NCBI GenBank assembly: GCA_023663635.1
Contig: JAMPHD010000001.1
Location: 305,529 to 369,528, forward strand
Direction: 5' to 3'
DNA: 64,000 bases
Origin: Acetatifactor muris
Lineage (GTDB): Bacteria > Bacillota > Clostridia > Lachnospirales > Lachnospiraceae
Below, piece after piece: positions 8,626 to 17,473 of the stretch (position 1 is the stretch's first letter; every line of letters begins with the position of its first letter). The notes beneath the pieces are model-generated. The model was not told the origin of the DNA and did not search any database. It was given only the letters and a program-made list of their open reading frames with translations. Made by a program: the position numbers and the translations under genes.

Positions 8626-10038
8626 TCAATCCAAGGGGAACTTGAAATATCTCTTGGCGTTGTGGTAGGAGATATTCTGCACGATCTCGCCCAAGATCTC
8701 ATAGTCCTCGGGGAACTCGCCGTTCTCCACCCAGTTGCCAATGAGATTGCAGAGGATCCTGCGGAAATACTCATGTCTGGTGTAGGACAGGAAACTTCTG
8801 GAGTCGGTGAGCATACCCACGAATCCGGAGAGATTGCCCAGGTTGGCGAGAGAGATCATCTGATCCTGCATGCCGGTCTTGTGATCGTTGAACCACCATG
8901 CGCTGCCCTGCTGGATCTTGGCCACGGCGGTGGAGTCCTGGAAACATCCGAGGATGGAGCCGATGGACTGATTGTCATTGGGATTCAGGCTGTAGAGAAT
9001 GGTTCTGGGCAGTTCGTCAGTCCGGATCAACGCGTTCAGGAAATCCGCCATCTGAGCGGAGGGAGCGTAGTTGTTGATGCAGTCATAGCCCGTGTCGGGT
9101 CCCAGTTTCTCGTACATCAATGTGTTGTTGTCGCGCTTACAGCCATAGTGGAGCTGCATTGCCCACTCGAGCTTGTGGTACTCTCTGCCCACAAAGAGCA
9201 TGAAAGCGGTCTTAAACTTCATCTCATCGTCTCTGGTGAGAGGGATCTTGTTCTGTCTCTTTAAGAAGATCTGCTCGATCTCCTCGTCGTTTGCGGGGCA
9301 GTACATCACGTACTCGAGCGCGTGGTCGGATACGGTACATCCCATGGACGCGAAGAACTCCATGCGCTGCTTGAGCGCTGTTTTGAGGGCCTCAAAGGTG
9401 ATGATCTCTTCCATACCGCACACGGCAGCCAACTTGGCCAGATAGTCCAGATACTCGGGTTTCTCAATGTTCATGGCCTTGTCGGGTCTCCACGCGGGGC
9501 GCACGATCACGTCAAAGCTGTCATCCTCCGCGATCTTCTTGTGCCATTCCAGGGAGTCGATGGGATCATCCGTGGTGCAGATCAGGGTCACATTGCTCTG
9601 TTTGATGATGTTGCGCACGGACATGGAGGGCTCTTTGAGCTTGGCATTGCAGAGATTCCAAACCTCATCCGCGGTCTTGGCATTCAATACGCCGTGGTAG
9701 TCGAAGTATCTCTGCAGCTCCAGATGGCTCCAGTGGTACAGGGGATTGCCGATGGCCTTGCCGAGGCACTCTGCCCATTTGCAGAATTTATCATAGTCGG
9801 AGGCATCGCCGGTGATGTACTTTTCGTCCACGCCGCAGGAGCGCATGAAACGCCATTTGTAATGGTCGCCGCCCAACCATACCTGCGTGATGTTGTCAAA
9901 CTGACGGTCCTCTGCGATCTCCTTGGGGTTGATGTGGCAGTGGTAGTCAAGGATCGGGGTGTTCTCTGCATAGTCGTGGAACAGCTTCTTGGCCGTCTCG
10001 GTCTCCAGCAGAAAGTCTTTGTCCATAAAAGCTTTCAT
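8626..10038 (-). CDS. uxaC: Glucuronate/galacturonate isomerase
   Basis: A 470-residue UxaC-family enzyme, normal length, which converts D-galacturonate to D-tagaturonate and D-glucuronate to D-fructuronate. Metal-site motif DYHCHINP is near residue 31 and other family segments such as WRFMRSCGV and the late FVGMLTDSRSFLSYTRHEYFRR are present. The start at 10038 has GGAGG nine bases upstream. It has its own strong promoter and is separated by a membrane-protein gene from uxaB-uxaA, with which it forms the isomerase pathway to KDG. Confidence 0.95.
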   Translation of the reverse strand: MKAFMDKDFLLETETAKKLFHDYAENTPILDYHCHINPKEIAEDRQFDNITQVWLGGDHYKWRFMRSCGVDEKYITGDASDYDKFCKWAECLGKAIGNPLYHWSHLELQRYFDYHGVLNAKTADEVWNLCNAKLKEPSMSVRNIIKQSNVTLICTTDDPIDSLEWHKKIAEDDSFDVIVRPAWRPDKAMNIEKPEYLDYLAKLAAVCGMEEIITFEALKTALKQRMEFFASMGCTVSDHALEYVMYCPANDEEIEQIFLKRQNKIPLTRDDEMKFKTAFMLFVGREYHKLEWAMQLHYGCKRDNNTLMYEKLGPDTGYDCINNYAPSAQMADFLNALIRTDELPRTILYSLNPNDNQSIGSILGCFQDSTAVAKIQQGSAWWFNDHKTGMQDQMISLANLGNLSGFVGMLTDSRSFLSYTRHEYFRRILCNLIGNWVENGEFPEDYEILGEIVQNISYHNAKRYFKFPLD

Positions 10039-10131
10039 TTCAATTCCTCCGTTTTCATAATTGATTATAATTGATAGGATGTAAATATGTATGTGGATAG
10101 CATGGATGCCCACTTCTTAAGTCTATCTTTG

Positions 10132-10160
10132 ATTATACCTAATGGTGAGGCTTTTTTCAA
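10132..10160 (-). promoter_or_regulatory. Promoter of uxaC
   Basis: On the minus strand, TTGAAA (10160-10155), exactly 17 bp, then a perfect TATAAT (10137-10132). The roughly 90-nt leader is AT-rich. Confidence 0.7.
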
Positions 10161-10222
10161 GATGGAAAAGTCGAAAGATTAAAAGAAGACCGGGCAGGTG
10201 AGCCGGAAGGATCCGAAAGTGC

Positions 10223-10252
10223 TTGAACCGACAGGATGCGGCATTGTATAAT
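10223..10252 (+). promoter_or_regulatory. Promoter of the glycosyltransferase-like gene
   Basis: TTGAAC (10223-10228), an 18-bp spacer, then a perfect TATAAT (10247-10252), 48 bp before the ATG. Confidence 0.65.
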
Positions 10253-10299
10253 GAACCTTGACAACGGGTATACCAAGAGGACGGGAGGCAGACGGGGCA

Positions 10300-11991
10300 A
10301 TGGGCGTTGCGATCAGCAATTTCTGTAAAAGAGTCGTGCGATATCTGGGAATTTTATTTACGGGCTATCTGTTTTTACAGGGGCTGTTCACCATATGCTG
10401 CATCCGCAGGGTAAATGAGGACATCTATTTTATGCGAAACAATGCGCTGCGGCAGTTGGCGGGGATCGCCCTGTTCTTTGCCCTGACTCTGTTTTTGACA
10501 CGGGGCAGGGTCCGGGCCTTTTTGGAGCGAAACGCAAACAGGCTGACCGTCCTGGCGGTTGCGGGAATGACAATATTTTTGACGGTCTGGGTCGCGAATA
10601 CGAGATTTTGGTTCGCCGGGGATATGGAGAAGATCTATCAGTATGCGGGTATGCTGTCGGAGGGGGACTACAGCGGTTGGACGAAGGGCGGTTATCCCTA
10701 TATGTACCCGCATCAGAACGGACTGATATTGTTCGTCGCGTTTCTGCTGCGCTTTTGCACCGTGGAGGAATCCGTCTTTGTACTGTACGGCTGCAATATT
10801 CTCTTTTATGTGATCACCCTTGTGTCGGTCCTGTCCTGCGTGAGACATTGTCAAAGGGATGGGGGCGTGGCTTGCGTACAGGGGCTCATGCTCATCTGCT
10901 ACCTTCCCTACGCGTTTTTCTGTCTGCTTTTATATGGAAATGTGATCGGTTTCGGTTTTGCCTGCGCGGCCATGGCCGCCGCCGTGGAATATACCCGCGG
11001 GCACAGGGCAGGGTGGCTCGTCGGCTCCGCGCTCTGTATGGCCGCGGCGGTCATCTTCAAGCAAAACGAGCTGATCCTTCTGGTGGGGATCCTGATCCTG
11101 CTGCTTTTCGATTGTCTGACGGCCGCGGAGAAGAGGGCGGGGAAGGCGGCGCTCATGCTTTTGTGGCTGACGGTGGCATTGGCCGGCAGCAAGCTTCCGG
11201 ATGCGGTCATGGAGGGGATCACCGGGATGGAGGTCGGAGCCGGGATGGGGCGGTTCGCGCATCTGGCCATGGGGCTGCAGTACACGGATGTGGGGGATCC
11301 GGGTTGGTATAACGGCTATAACGCGGATATCTTTGAGGCCAATGACTATGACACCCGGGCCACCACGGAGGCGGCGATAGCGTCCCTGAGAGAGTCCTGG
11401 GCAGGGTTTGCCGAGGACCCGGGGGAGGCGTGGCGCTTTTTTAACCAAAAACTGGCTGCGGAGTGGAACAATCCCACCTTTGAGTGCTTTCATATTCAAA
11501 ACTTCAAGCTGCCCATGCGGGAGTTGGGCAGTGTGGTGAGTTCCGCCATCAACGATGGGGGCAAGATCAATATTCTGCTGATCGCCCTGATGGATATTTG
11601 GCAGTCCGTGCTGCTGTTCGGCATTTTGATGTATCTGATCTCGGCGGATGAGGCGGGATGGGCGGAACTTTTGCCGGCGCTGCTCTTCATCGGGGGCTTT
11701 GTGTTCTTTGCGTTTTGGGAGGCCAAGAGCCAATATGTGGCGCCCTTTTTCTTCCTGCTGATCCCCTACGCGTTCCCGGGGTATCTGGCTCTGGCAAAGA
11801 GAGCGAGGGAACCAGGGAAAAAGCGGAACGGATTGTTCGCGGGGGTAGCGGCGGTGGCGGTTTTGGCCGCGGTCATCGCGCTCTCGGACGGCGGATGGGT
11901 GCATGACAGCTTTAAGATCGATGCGGACACGGAGGCTTACTATGAATACATTCACGAGTACGACGCGAATTTTGTCCGGTTCAGGTTTTGA
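10300..11991 (+). CDS. Polytopic membrane protein, GT39/ArnT-like glycosyltransferase
   Basis: A 563-residue protein with about ten or more hydrophobic segments spread over its length and a large loop after the first three, containing WFAGDMEKIYQYAGML and PYMYPHQNG. An acidic residue in the first loop plus a YPHQNG-type motif is common in lipid-linked-sugar glycosyltransferases of the GT-C fold (GT39 and relatives), so a mannosyl- or aminoarabinosyl-type transfer to an envelope acceptor is a reasonable guess; the substrate is unknown. The ATG at 10300 has GGGAGG eleven bases upstream; a TTG at 10258 is the other option. It sits between uxaC and uxaB without an obvious functional link. Confidence 0.65.
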   Translation: MGVAISNFCKRVVRYLGILFTGYLFLQGLFTICCIRRVNEDIYFMRNNALRQLAGIALFFALTLFLTRGRVRAFLERNANRLTVLAVAGMTIFLTVWVANTRFWFAGDMEKIYQYAGMLSEGDYSGWTKGGYPYMYPHQNGLILFVAFLLRFCTVEESVFVLYGCNILFYVITLVSVLSCVRHCQRDGGVACVQGLMLICYLPYAFFCLLLYGNVIGFGFACAAMAAAVEYTRGHRAGWLVGSALCMAAAVIFKQNELILLVGILILLLFDCLTAAEKRAGKAALMLLWLTVALAGSKLPDAVMEGITGMEVGAGMGRFAHLAMGLQYTDVGDPGWYNGYNADIFEANDYDTRATTEAAIASLRESWAGFAEDPGEAWRFFNQKLAAEWNNPTFECFHIQNFKLPMRELGSVVSSAINDGGKINILLIALMDIWQSVLLFGILMYLISADEAGWAELLPALLFIGGFVFFAFWEAKSQYVAPFFFLLIPYAFPGYLALAKRAREPGKKRNGLFAGVAAVAVLAAVIALSDGGWVHDSFKIDADTEAYYEYIHEYDANFVRFRF

Positions 11992-12062
11992 GTCATCGGA
12001 TTATTAGGGAACGGAATAAGATTACGGAAGAATTGGAGATCGTATAAGGGGAGGAATGAACC

Positions 12063-12134
12063 ATGGAAGAACTAAGCCGCAACAGTTTCGGCAACTTGTC
12101 TCGGGGTATTCGATTTGTGCAAACGTTCAGATAA
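12063..12134 (+). CDS. Possible small ORF in the uxaB leader region (23 aa)
   Basis: ATG at 12063 is preceded by GGGGAGG at good distance and reads 23 codons to TAA. No family is recognised. It ends just before the extended -10 of uxaB, so it could be a remnant of a longer gene or chance. No other feature explains the well-formed ribosome binding site here. Confidence 0.25.
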   Translation: MEELSRNSFGNLSRGIRFVQTFR

Positions 12135-12160
12135 TTATAGTGGAAAATATTTGCAGGATG

Positions 12161-12169
12161 TGATATAGT
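12161..12169 (+). promoter_or_regulatory. Extended -10 promoter of uxaB-uxaA operon
   Basis: TGATATAGT matches an extended -10 (TG, one base, TATAGT) 65 bp before uxaB. The -35 position (TGGAAA) is poor, which is what one expects of an activator-dependent promoter; the nearby AraC regulator is a candidate. Confidence 0.4.
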
Positions 12170-12233
12170 AGACTTAAGTTAGAATGGCTAGACCGGCGTC
12201 AGACCGGAAAACTTCAGAATGGAGGATATCTAC

Positions 12234-13694
12234 ATGGAAATCTTAAACAAGTCAATGACAGGCAAAAAGGAGAGACCGATCAAGGTGGTTCAGTTCGGCG
12301 AGGGCAATTTCCTTCGCGCGTTCGTGGATTACATGATCGACATTGCGAATGAGAAGGGAACCTTTGACGGCGACATCGTTCTGATCAAGCCCATTGAGTT
12401 CGGCAATCTGGATATGTTCCACAAGCAGGACTGCCAGTACACCGTGTCCCTGCGCGGCAATGTGGACGGCGAGGGCAAGATCCTCAACCGTATCGTCACC
12501 AGCGTGGCGGACGCAGTGGATACCTCCAAGGAATATGATAAGTACATGAGTCTCGCCGAGATCGACACCCTTCGTTTCGTGGTGTCCAATACCACGGAGG
12601 CGGGTATCGTGTTTGACGACAGCGATAAGTTTGAGAATACTCCTCCCAAGACCTTCCCCGGAAAGCTGACCAAGTTCCTGTATCATAGATTTGAGACTTT
12701 CAAAGGCGATGTGTCCAAGGGCCTTGTGATGCTGCCCGTGGAGCTGATCGACGACAACGGCATCATGCTGAAGAAATGCGTGATGCAGCTGATCGACCTC
12801 TGGGGATTGTCAGCGGACTTCAAGAAGTGGGTGGAGGACGCCTGTGTGTTCACCGCCACTTTGGTGGACCGCATCGTCACCGGATATCCCCGCGCCACCG
12901 AGGCGGAGGAGTGGGAGAAACTGGGCTATGAGGATCATATCATGGTGACCGGCGAGCCCTTTGCCCTGTGGGTGATCGAGTCCGACAAGGACATCAGCAA
13001 GGAGTTTGATCTCCCCGGCGCAGGTCTTCCCGTGGTGTTCACGGACGACCATCATCCCTACAAGCAGAGAAAAGTCCGCATCTTAAACGGCGCGCATACC
13101 TCCTTTGTGTTGGCGTCCTGGCTGTGCGGCAACGATATCGTGAGACAGTCCATGGAGGACGACGATATCCGCAACTTTATGAACAAGACGATCTTCGACG
13201 AGGTGATCCCCACTCTGACTCTTCCCGAGGATGAGCTGAAGGAATTTGCCGGCGAGGTGGTGAACCGTTTCAACAATCCCTATGTGGACCACGCGCTGCT
13301 TGCGATCTCTCTGAATTCCGTATCCAAGTGGAGGGCGAGATGTCTGCCCAGTCTGCTCGGCTATGTGGACAAATTCGGCAAGCTTCCCGCGCACATGACC
13401 TTCTCCATCGCCGCGCTGATGGCGTTCTACACCGGCACGGAGATCAGGGACGGCGTGCTGATCGGCCACAGAGACGGACAGGAGTACAATGTGAAGGACG
13501 ACATGCCCGTTCTGGAGTTCTTCCGCGACAACTGCACGAAGGAGACCGGCGAGTTTGTGAGCGCTTATCTCGGCAGAGAGGATTTCCACGGTCAGGATCT
13601 GAACAAGGTTCCCGGGCTGACGGACGCGGTCACGGCTTATCTGGCTGATATTAAAACGAATGGTATGAGGGCGGCATTATGCAAAATTTCTTAA
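12234..13694 (+). CDS. uxaB: Tagaturonate reductase (altronate oxidoreductase)
   Basis: A 486-residue member of the mannitol dehydrogenase/altronate oxidoreductase family that reduces tagaturonate to altronate with NADH. The N-terminal VVQFGEGNFLRAFVDYMID is the typical nucleotide-binding start of UxaB. The conserved late segment KVRILNGAHTSFV carries the catalytic-domain N/H residues. The ATG at 12234 has GGAGG at eight bases. Its 3' end overlaps uxaA by 16 bp, so the two are translationally coupled. Length is normal. Confidence 0.94.
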   Translation: MEILNKSMTGKKERPIKVVQFGEGNFLRAFVDYMIDIANEKGTFDGDIVLIKPIEFGNLDMFHKQDCQYTVSLRGNVDGEGKILNRIVTSVADAVDTSKEYDKYMSLAEIDTLRFVVSNTTEAGIVFDDSDKFENTPPKTFPGKLTKFLYHRFETFKGDVSKGLVMLPVELIDDNGIMLKKCVMQLIDLWGLSADFKKWVEDACVFTATLVDRIVTGYPRATEAEEWEKLGYEDHIMVTGEPFALWVIESDKDISKEFDLPGAGLPVVFTDDHHPYKQRKVRILNGAHTSFVLASWLCGNDIVRQSMEDDDIRNFMNKTIFDEVIPTLTLPEDELKEFAGEVVNRFNNPYVDHALLAISLNSVSKWRARCLPSLLGYVDKFGKLPAHMTFSIAALMAFYTGTEIRDGVLIGHRDGQEYNVKDDMPVLEFFRDNCTKETGEFVSAYLGREDFHGQDLNKVPGLTDAVTAYLADIKTNGMRAALCKIS

Positions 13695-15190
13695 AGATCA
13701 ACGAAAATGACAATGTGGTGGTGGCGTTGAACACCATCCACGCGGGCGAGACCATCACCGTGGAGGCGGAGGGCGGCGCGAAGTCCGTCACTGCCCTGGA
13801 GGAGATCCCCGCGGGCCACAAGATGGCGATCTGCGACATTCCCGAGGGCGGCGAGGTCATCAAATACGGCTACCGCATCGGCAACACCAAGGAGGCCGTG
13901 AAGACCGGCAACTGGATCCATGTGCACAATGTGAAGACGGCTCTGGGAGATCTCCTTGAGTACAGCTATGAGCCCACTCCCATAGAGGAGAAGAAGACGG
14001 AGGACGTGACCTTTATGGGATTCAATCGTCCGAACGGCAAGGTGGGCGTGCGCAACGACATCTGGGTGATCCCCACGGTGGGCTGCGTGAACAATGTGGC
14101 CGGCGCCATCGTGAAGATGGCCAACAAGTGGTTGGATGAGAACAGGGACGGCATGGAGACGGTGGGGGAGGTCATCACTTTCCCGCATCCCTACGGCTGT
14201 TCCCAGATGGGGGACGATCAGGAGCACACCAGAACCATTCTGGCGGATCTGATCAATCATCCCAACGCCGGCGGCGTGTTGGTGTTGGGCCTCGGCTGTG
14301 AGAACAGCAATATTGACGTGCTGAAACCCTACATCGGCGAGTATGATGAGAAACGGGTGAAATTCCTGGTGTCACAGGAGCATGAGGACGAGATCACGGA
14401 CGCCGTGGAGGCCATCAAAGAGCTTGCGGCTTACGCGGCCGGTTTCAAGCGGGAGCCCATCAGCGTGAGCAAACTGGTGATCGGCATGAAGTGCGGCGGC
14501 AGCGACGGTCTCTCGGGCATCACCGCCAATCCTCTCGTGGGACGTTTCTCGGATCTGCTCATCTCCAAGGGCGGCACCACGATCCTCACGGAGGTGCCGG
14601 AGATGTTCGGCGCGGAGACCATTCTCATGAACCGCTGCGCCAACGAGGAGCTCTTCCACAAGACCGTGGATCTGATCAACGATTTTAAGAATTATTTTAA
14701 GAGCCATAACCAGACGATCTACGAGAATCCTTCTCCCGGCAACAAGAAGGGCGGCATCTCCACTCTGGAGGATAAGTCCCTGGGATGCACCCAGAAATCC
14801 GGCAGCGCTCCGGTGAAAGGTGTGTTGGCATATGGGGAGACCGTGAAGACACCCGGGCTGAATCTTCTGAGCGCGCCGGGCAACGATCTGGTGGCAGCCA
14901 CCGCTCTTGCGGCGTCGGGGGCGCATATCGTGCTCTTTACCACCGGGCGCGGAACGCCTTTTGCATCCCCCGTGCCCACCATGAAGATCGCCACCAATTC
15001 CACTCTGGCGGGAAAGAAATCCAATTGGATCGACTTTAACGCGGGTGTTCTGGTGGAGGACAGCAATATGGCTGACGAGACGCAGAGACTCTTTGATCTG
15101 GTGGTGGAGACGGCGAGCGGCAGGAAAGTGCGCAGCGAGGAGGCCGGTTTCCATGACATGGCCATCTTCAAGCAGGGCGTGACCCTGTAG
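13679..15190 (+). CDS. uxaA: Altronate dehydratase
   Basis: A 503-residue UxaA with an N-terminal SAF domain (residues 10-85, NTIHAGETI) and the C-terminal metal-dependent dehydratase domain (FPHPYGCSQMGDDQEHT, GCENSNID, MKCGGSDGLSGI, and TTGRGTPFASPVPTMKIATN late). It dehydrates altronate to 2-keto-3-deoxygluconate. The start overlaps uxaB by 16 bp with the upstream gene supplying ribosomes; GGGCGG lies before ATG 13679. It completes the UxaC-UxaB-UxaA route within this window. Confidence 0.95.
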   Translation: MQNFLKINENDNVVVALNTIHAGETITVEAEGGAKSVTALEEIPAGHKMAICDIPEGGEVIKYGYRIGNTKEAVKTGNWIHVHNVKTALGDLLEYSYEPTPIEEKKTEDVTFMGFNRPNGKVGVRNDIWVIPTVGCVNNVAGAIVKMANKWLDENRDGMETVGEVITFPHPYGCSQMGDDQEHTRTILADLINHPNAGGVLVLGLGCENSNIDVLKPYIGEYDEKRVKFLVSQEHEDEITDAVEAIKELAAYAAGFKREPISVSKLVIGMKCGGSDGLSGITANPLVGRFSDLLISKGGTTILTEVPEMFGAETILMNRCANEELFHKTVDLINDFKNYFKSHNQTIYENPSPGNKKGGISTLEDKSLGCTQKSGSAPVKGVLAYGETVKTPGLNLLSAPGNDLVAATALAASGAHIVLFTTGRGTPFASPVPTMKIATNSTLAGKKSNWIDFNAGVLVEDSNMADETQRLFDLVVETASGRKVRSEEAGFHDMAIFKQGVTL

Positions 15191-15225
15191 GATCGGCAAA
15201 TCTGAATAGAGAACCATATACGATA

Positions 15226-15255
15226 AGCCCCGTGCGGTCTTAAGACTGTGCGGGG
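15226..15255 (+). terminator. Imperfect hairpin after uxaA
   Basis: CCCCGTGCGGTCTT faces AAGACTGTGCGGGG with about three mismatches and no T-run after it. It may be a processing or attenuation hairpin rather than a full terminator, because the downstream genes continue on the same strand with no clear new promoter. Confidence 0.35.
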
Positions 15256-15313
15256 ATGTCTATAATGAGCAAATTGGCGGGTTTATCAAAACGGAAAGAA
15301 TGAGGTATGAGCG

Positions 15314-15838
15314 ATGGGACTGAAAGAGAAATTGCAGACGGCTTTGCAGGCCGTGGAGAACGGCAATGCCGAGGCTGCGGGGGACGCGGTGGCCGAGCTG
15401 AAGGCGCTTGAGCGGACGCCGGAGGGCATTTTTGACCTGACGGCGGTGGAGGACGATGTCTGGGAGGCCGCGGGACTGGCATATCCGGTGTATGTGGCCT
15501 ATGAGACCGCGTGCAACAAGAAGGAGGGCTACCCCGATATCATTGCCCAGATGCGGGCGTGGAAGGGACTGCTCGCCGGGGATTACAGCTTTGCCCATGC
15601 GGCCAAGGCGGCGGATATGTGGATGGGCACCATCCGGTACATGAGCCCGGAGATCTACGAGTACTACAGGGAGCTCGTGGATATTTTTAAGGAAAACGTG
15701 AGGACGACCCTGGACAAATTCTATGGGGAGGCCGGAGCGGACCGGGACGCGGAGAGCGCCGCGATCTTTAAGAAAGCCGTGTTGCAGGCCTGTGCGTCGG
15801 ATATTTTGTTGGCGGAAAAGTATGAGAAGAGAGTATAA
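15314..15838 (+). CDS. Unknown 174-residue protein of the pectin operon
   Basis: A soluble, acidic, mostly helical-looking protein without signal peptide or membrane segment. The middle part (YPVYVAYETACNKKEGYPDI and DYSFAHAAKAADMWMG) is faintly like alpha/alpha-barrel repeats of GH105/GH88 unsaturated-uronyl hydrolases, but the protein is half their size, so this is not a safe assignment. ATG 15314 is preceded by GAGGTATGAGCG. It is 33 bp before the GH28 gene and 123 bp after uxaA, which ties it to uronate or pectin metabolism by position only. Confidence 0.7.
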   Translation: MGLKEKLQTALQAVENGNAEAAGDAVAELKALERTPEGIFDLTAVEDDVWEAAGLAYPVYVAYETACNKKEGYPDIIAQMRAWKGLLAGDYSFAHAAKAADMWMGTIRYMSPEIYEYYRELVDIFKENVRTTLDKFYGEAGADRDAESAAIFKKAVLQACASDILLAEKYEKRV

Positions 15839-15871
15839 CGGCTGCAGGGGCGGCAGATAGGAGATAAGCAT

Positions 15872-17455
15872 ATGGAAATCAAGCAGATCATGAACACGGC
15901 CAGAAGCGCCACCATCGAGATCGTGGACGGCGGACGGCATTTTACCGTAAAACCCTATGTGGTGTATGTAAACGGCGTGAAATACGGCGTTACGGACAAG
16001 ACCATTACCTCTTTGTTTGACCTGATACCCGACACCGTACAGACGGTGGAGGTGTATGAGTGCGCGGACGGGACATCGGAAGAGAAGGGTGAGAAACTCG
16101 GGGAGCTGAGCTTTCGGACCGAGTATGAGTTCGTGACCCTGAATGTGAAGAAATTTGGCGCGAAGGGTGACGGGGAGCATGACGACACGCATTTCATCCA
16201 GGCGGCGATCATGGCATGTCCCGCCAATAGCAGGGTTTACATACCCGCGGGCACATACCGGATCACGAGCCTGTTTTTGAAGAGCCATACCCGACTGGAA
16301 CTGGCGGAGGGCGCGGAGCTGTTGGCGTTCACGGACCGCACTAAATTCCCGACTTTCCCGGGCATGATCGAGAGTTATGACGAGACGGACGAGTACAATC
16401 TGGGCACATGGGAGGGCAATCCTCTGCCCATGTTCTCCGGCATCATCTGCGGCATCGGAGTGGAGGATGTGGTCATCTACGGCAGAGGCGCCATCAACGG
16501 CAATGCCTCCAAGGAGAACTGGTGGCACAATCCCAAGGTGATGAACATCGCTTTCCGCCCCAGACTGTTCTTTATCAGCGGATGTAAGGACATCACCTTG
16601 CAGGGAGTAAAATTCTGCAATTCTCCCTCCTGGACCCTTCATCCCTATTTCAGCGACAATCTCCGCTTTATCGGTCTCACGGTGCAGAACCCTTCCGATT
16701 CGCCCAACACGGACGGTCTGGACCCTGAATCCTGCAGGAACGTGGAGATCCTTGGCGTGAGATTCTCTCTGGGCGACGACTGCATCGCCGTGAAGAGCGG
16801 CAAGATCTATATGGGCAAAAAGCACAAGACGCCCTCCGAGAACATTCACATCCGCCAGTGTCTCATGGAGAACGGACATGGAGCCGTGACGCTCGGCAGC
16901 GAGATGGCGGGAGGCGTGGTGAACCTGACGGTGGAGGACTGCATTTTCCGCCACACGGACAGGGGGCTGCGCATCAAGACCCGCAGGGGCCGCGGCAAGG
17001 ACGCGATCCTCAGCAATATCGTGTTCCGCAATCTGACGCTGGACCATGTGATGACGCCGCTCGTGGTGAACGCTTTCTATTTCTGTGATCCGGACGGCAA
17101 GACGCAGTATGTGCAGTCGAGAGACCCCTATCCCGTGGACGACAAGACTCCCGCCATCCGGAAGATGGTGTTTGAAAATATGGAGTGCACCAACTGCCAT
17201 GTGGCGGCGGGATATTTTGACGGTCTGCCCGAGGCCAAGATCGAGGAGATCTACATGAAGAATATCTCCATCAGCTACGCGGAGGACGCCAAATGCGATG
17301 TGCCCGCCATGTCCGAGGGCGTGGAGAAGAGCAGCAGGAGGGGTCTGTTCGCGAGGAATGTGGCAAAGCTGACACTGGACAATGTGAAGATCGCCGGCCA
17401 GACAGGCGAGGCCTATGAGTTCATCGGTGTGGACGATCTGGAACAGTTGGATTGA
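15872..17455 (+). CDS. GH28 polygalacturonase, cytoplasmic type
   Basis: A 527-residue glycoside hydrolase family 28 beta-helix enzyme. Catalytic signatures are all present: SPNTDGLDPES, SLGDDCIAVKSG, NGHGAVTLGSE and RIKTRRGRG. The first about 90 residues form an extra N-terminal module found in exo-acting bacterial enzymes of this type, followed by KKFGAKGDGEHDDT, the usual start of the helix. There is no signal peptide, so it probably trims imported oligogalacturonides to galacturonate inside the cell. AGGAG lies nine bases before the ATG. It is 18 bp upstream of the TIM-barrel gene in the same operon. Confidence 0.92.
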   Translation: MEIKQIMNTARSATIEIVDGGRHFTVKPYVVYVNGVKYGVTDKTITSLFDLIPDTVQTVEVYECADGTSEEKGEKLGELSFRTEYEFVTLNVKKFGAKGDGEHDDTHFIQAAIMACPANSRVYIPAGTYRITSLFLKSHTRLELAEGAELLAFTDRTKFPTFPGMIESYDETDEYNLGTWEGNPLPMFSGIICGIGVEDVVIYGRGAINGNASKENWWHNPKVMNIAFRPRLFFISGCKDITLQGVKFCNSPSWTLHPYFSDNLRFIGLTVQNPSDSPNTDGLDPESCRNVEILGVRFSLGDDCIAVKSGKIYMGKKHKTPSENIHIRQCLMENGHGAVTLGSEMAGGVVNLTVEDCIFRHTDRGLRIKTRRGRGKDAILSNIVFRNLTLDHVMTPLVVNAFYFCDPDGKTQYVQSRDPYPVDDKTPAIRKMVFENMECTNCHVAAGYFDGLPEAKIEEIYMKNISISYAEDAKCDVPAMSEGVEKSSRRGLFARNVAKLTLDNVKIAGQTGEAYEFIGVDDLEQLD

Positions 17456-17473
17456 GGCGTGAAGGAGGTATCT

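Noticed and set aside
8593..10074. Two plus-strand frames opposite uxaC
   Set aside because: Antisense shadows of a complete UxaC with all family motifs.
15260..17200. A 646-codon open frame on the minus strand opposite the 174-residue gene and GH28
   Set aside because: It mirrors the codon pattern of two well-supported plus-strand genes, has no ribosome binding site and no recognisable family; a high-GC shadow frame.
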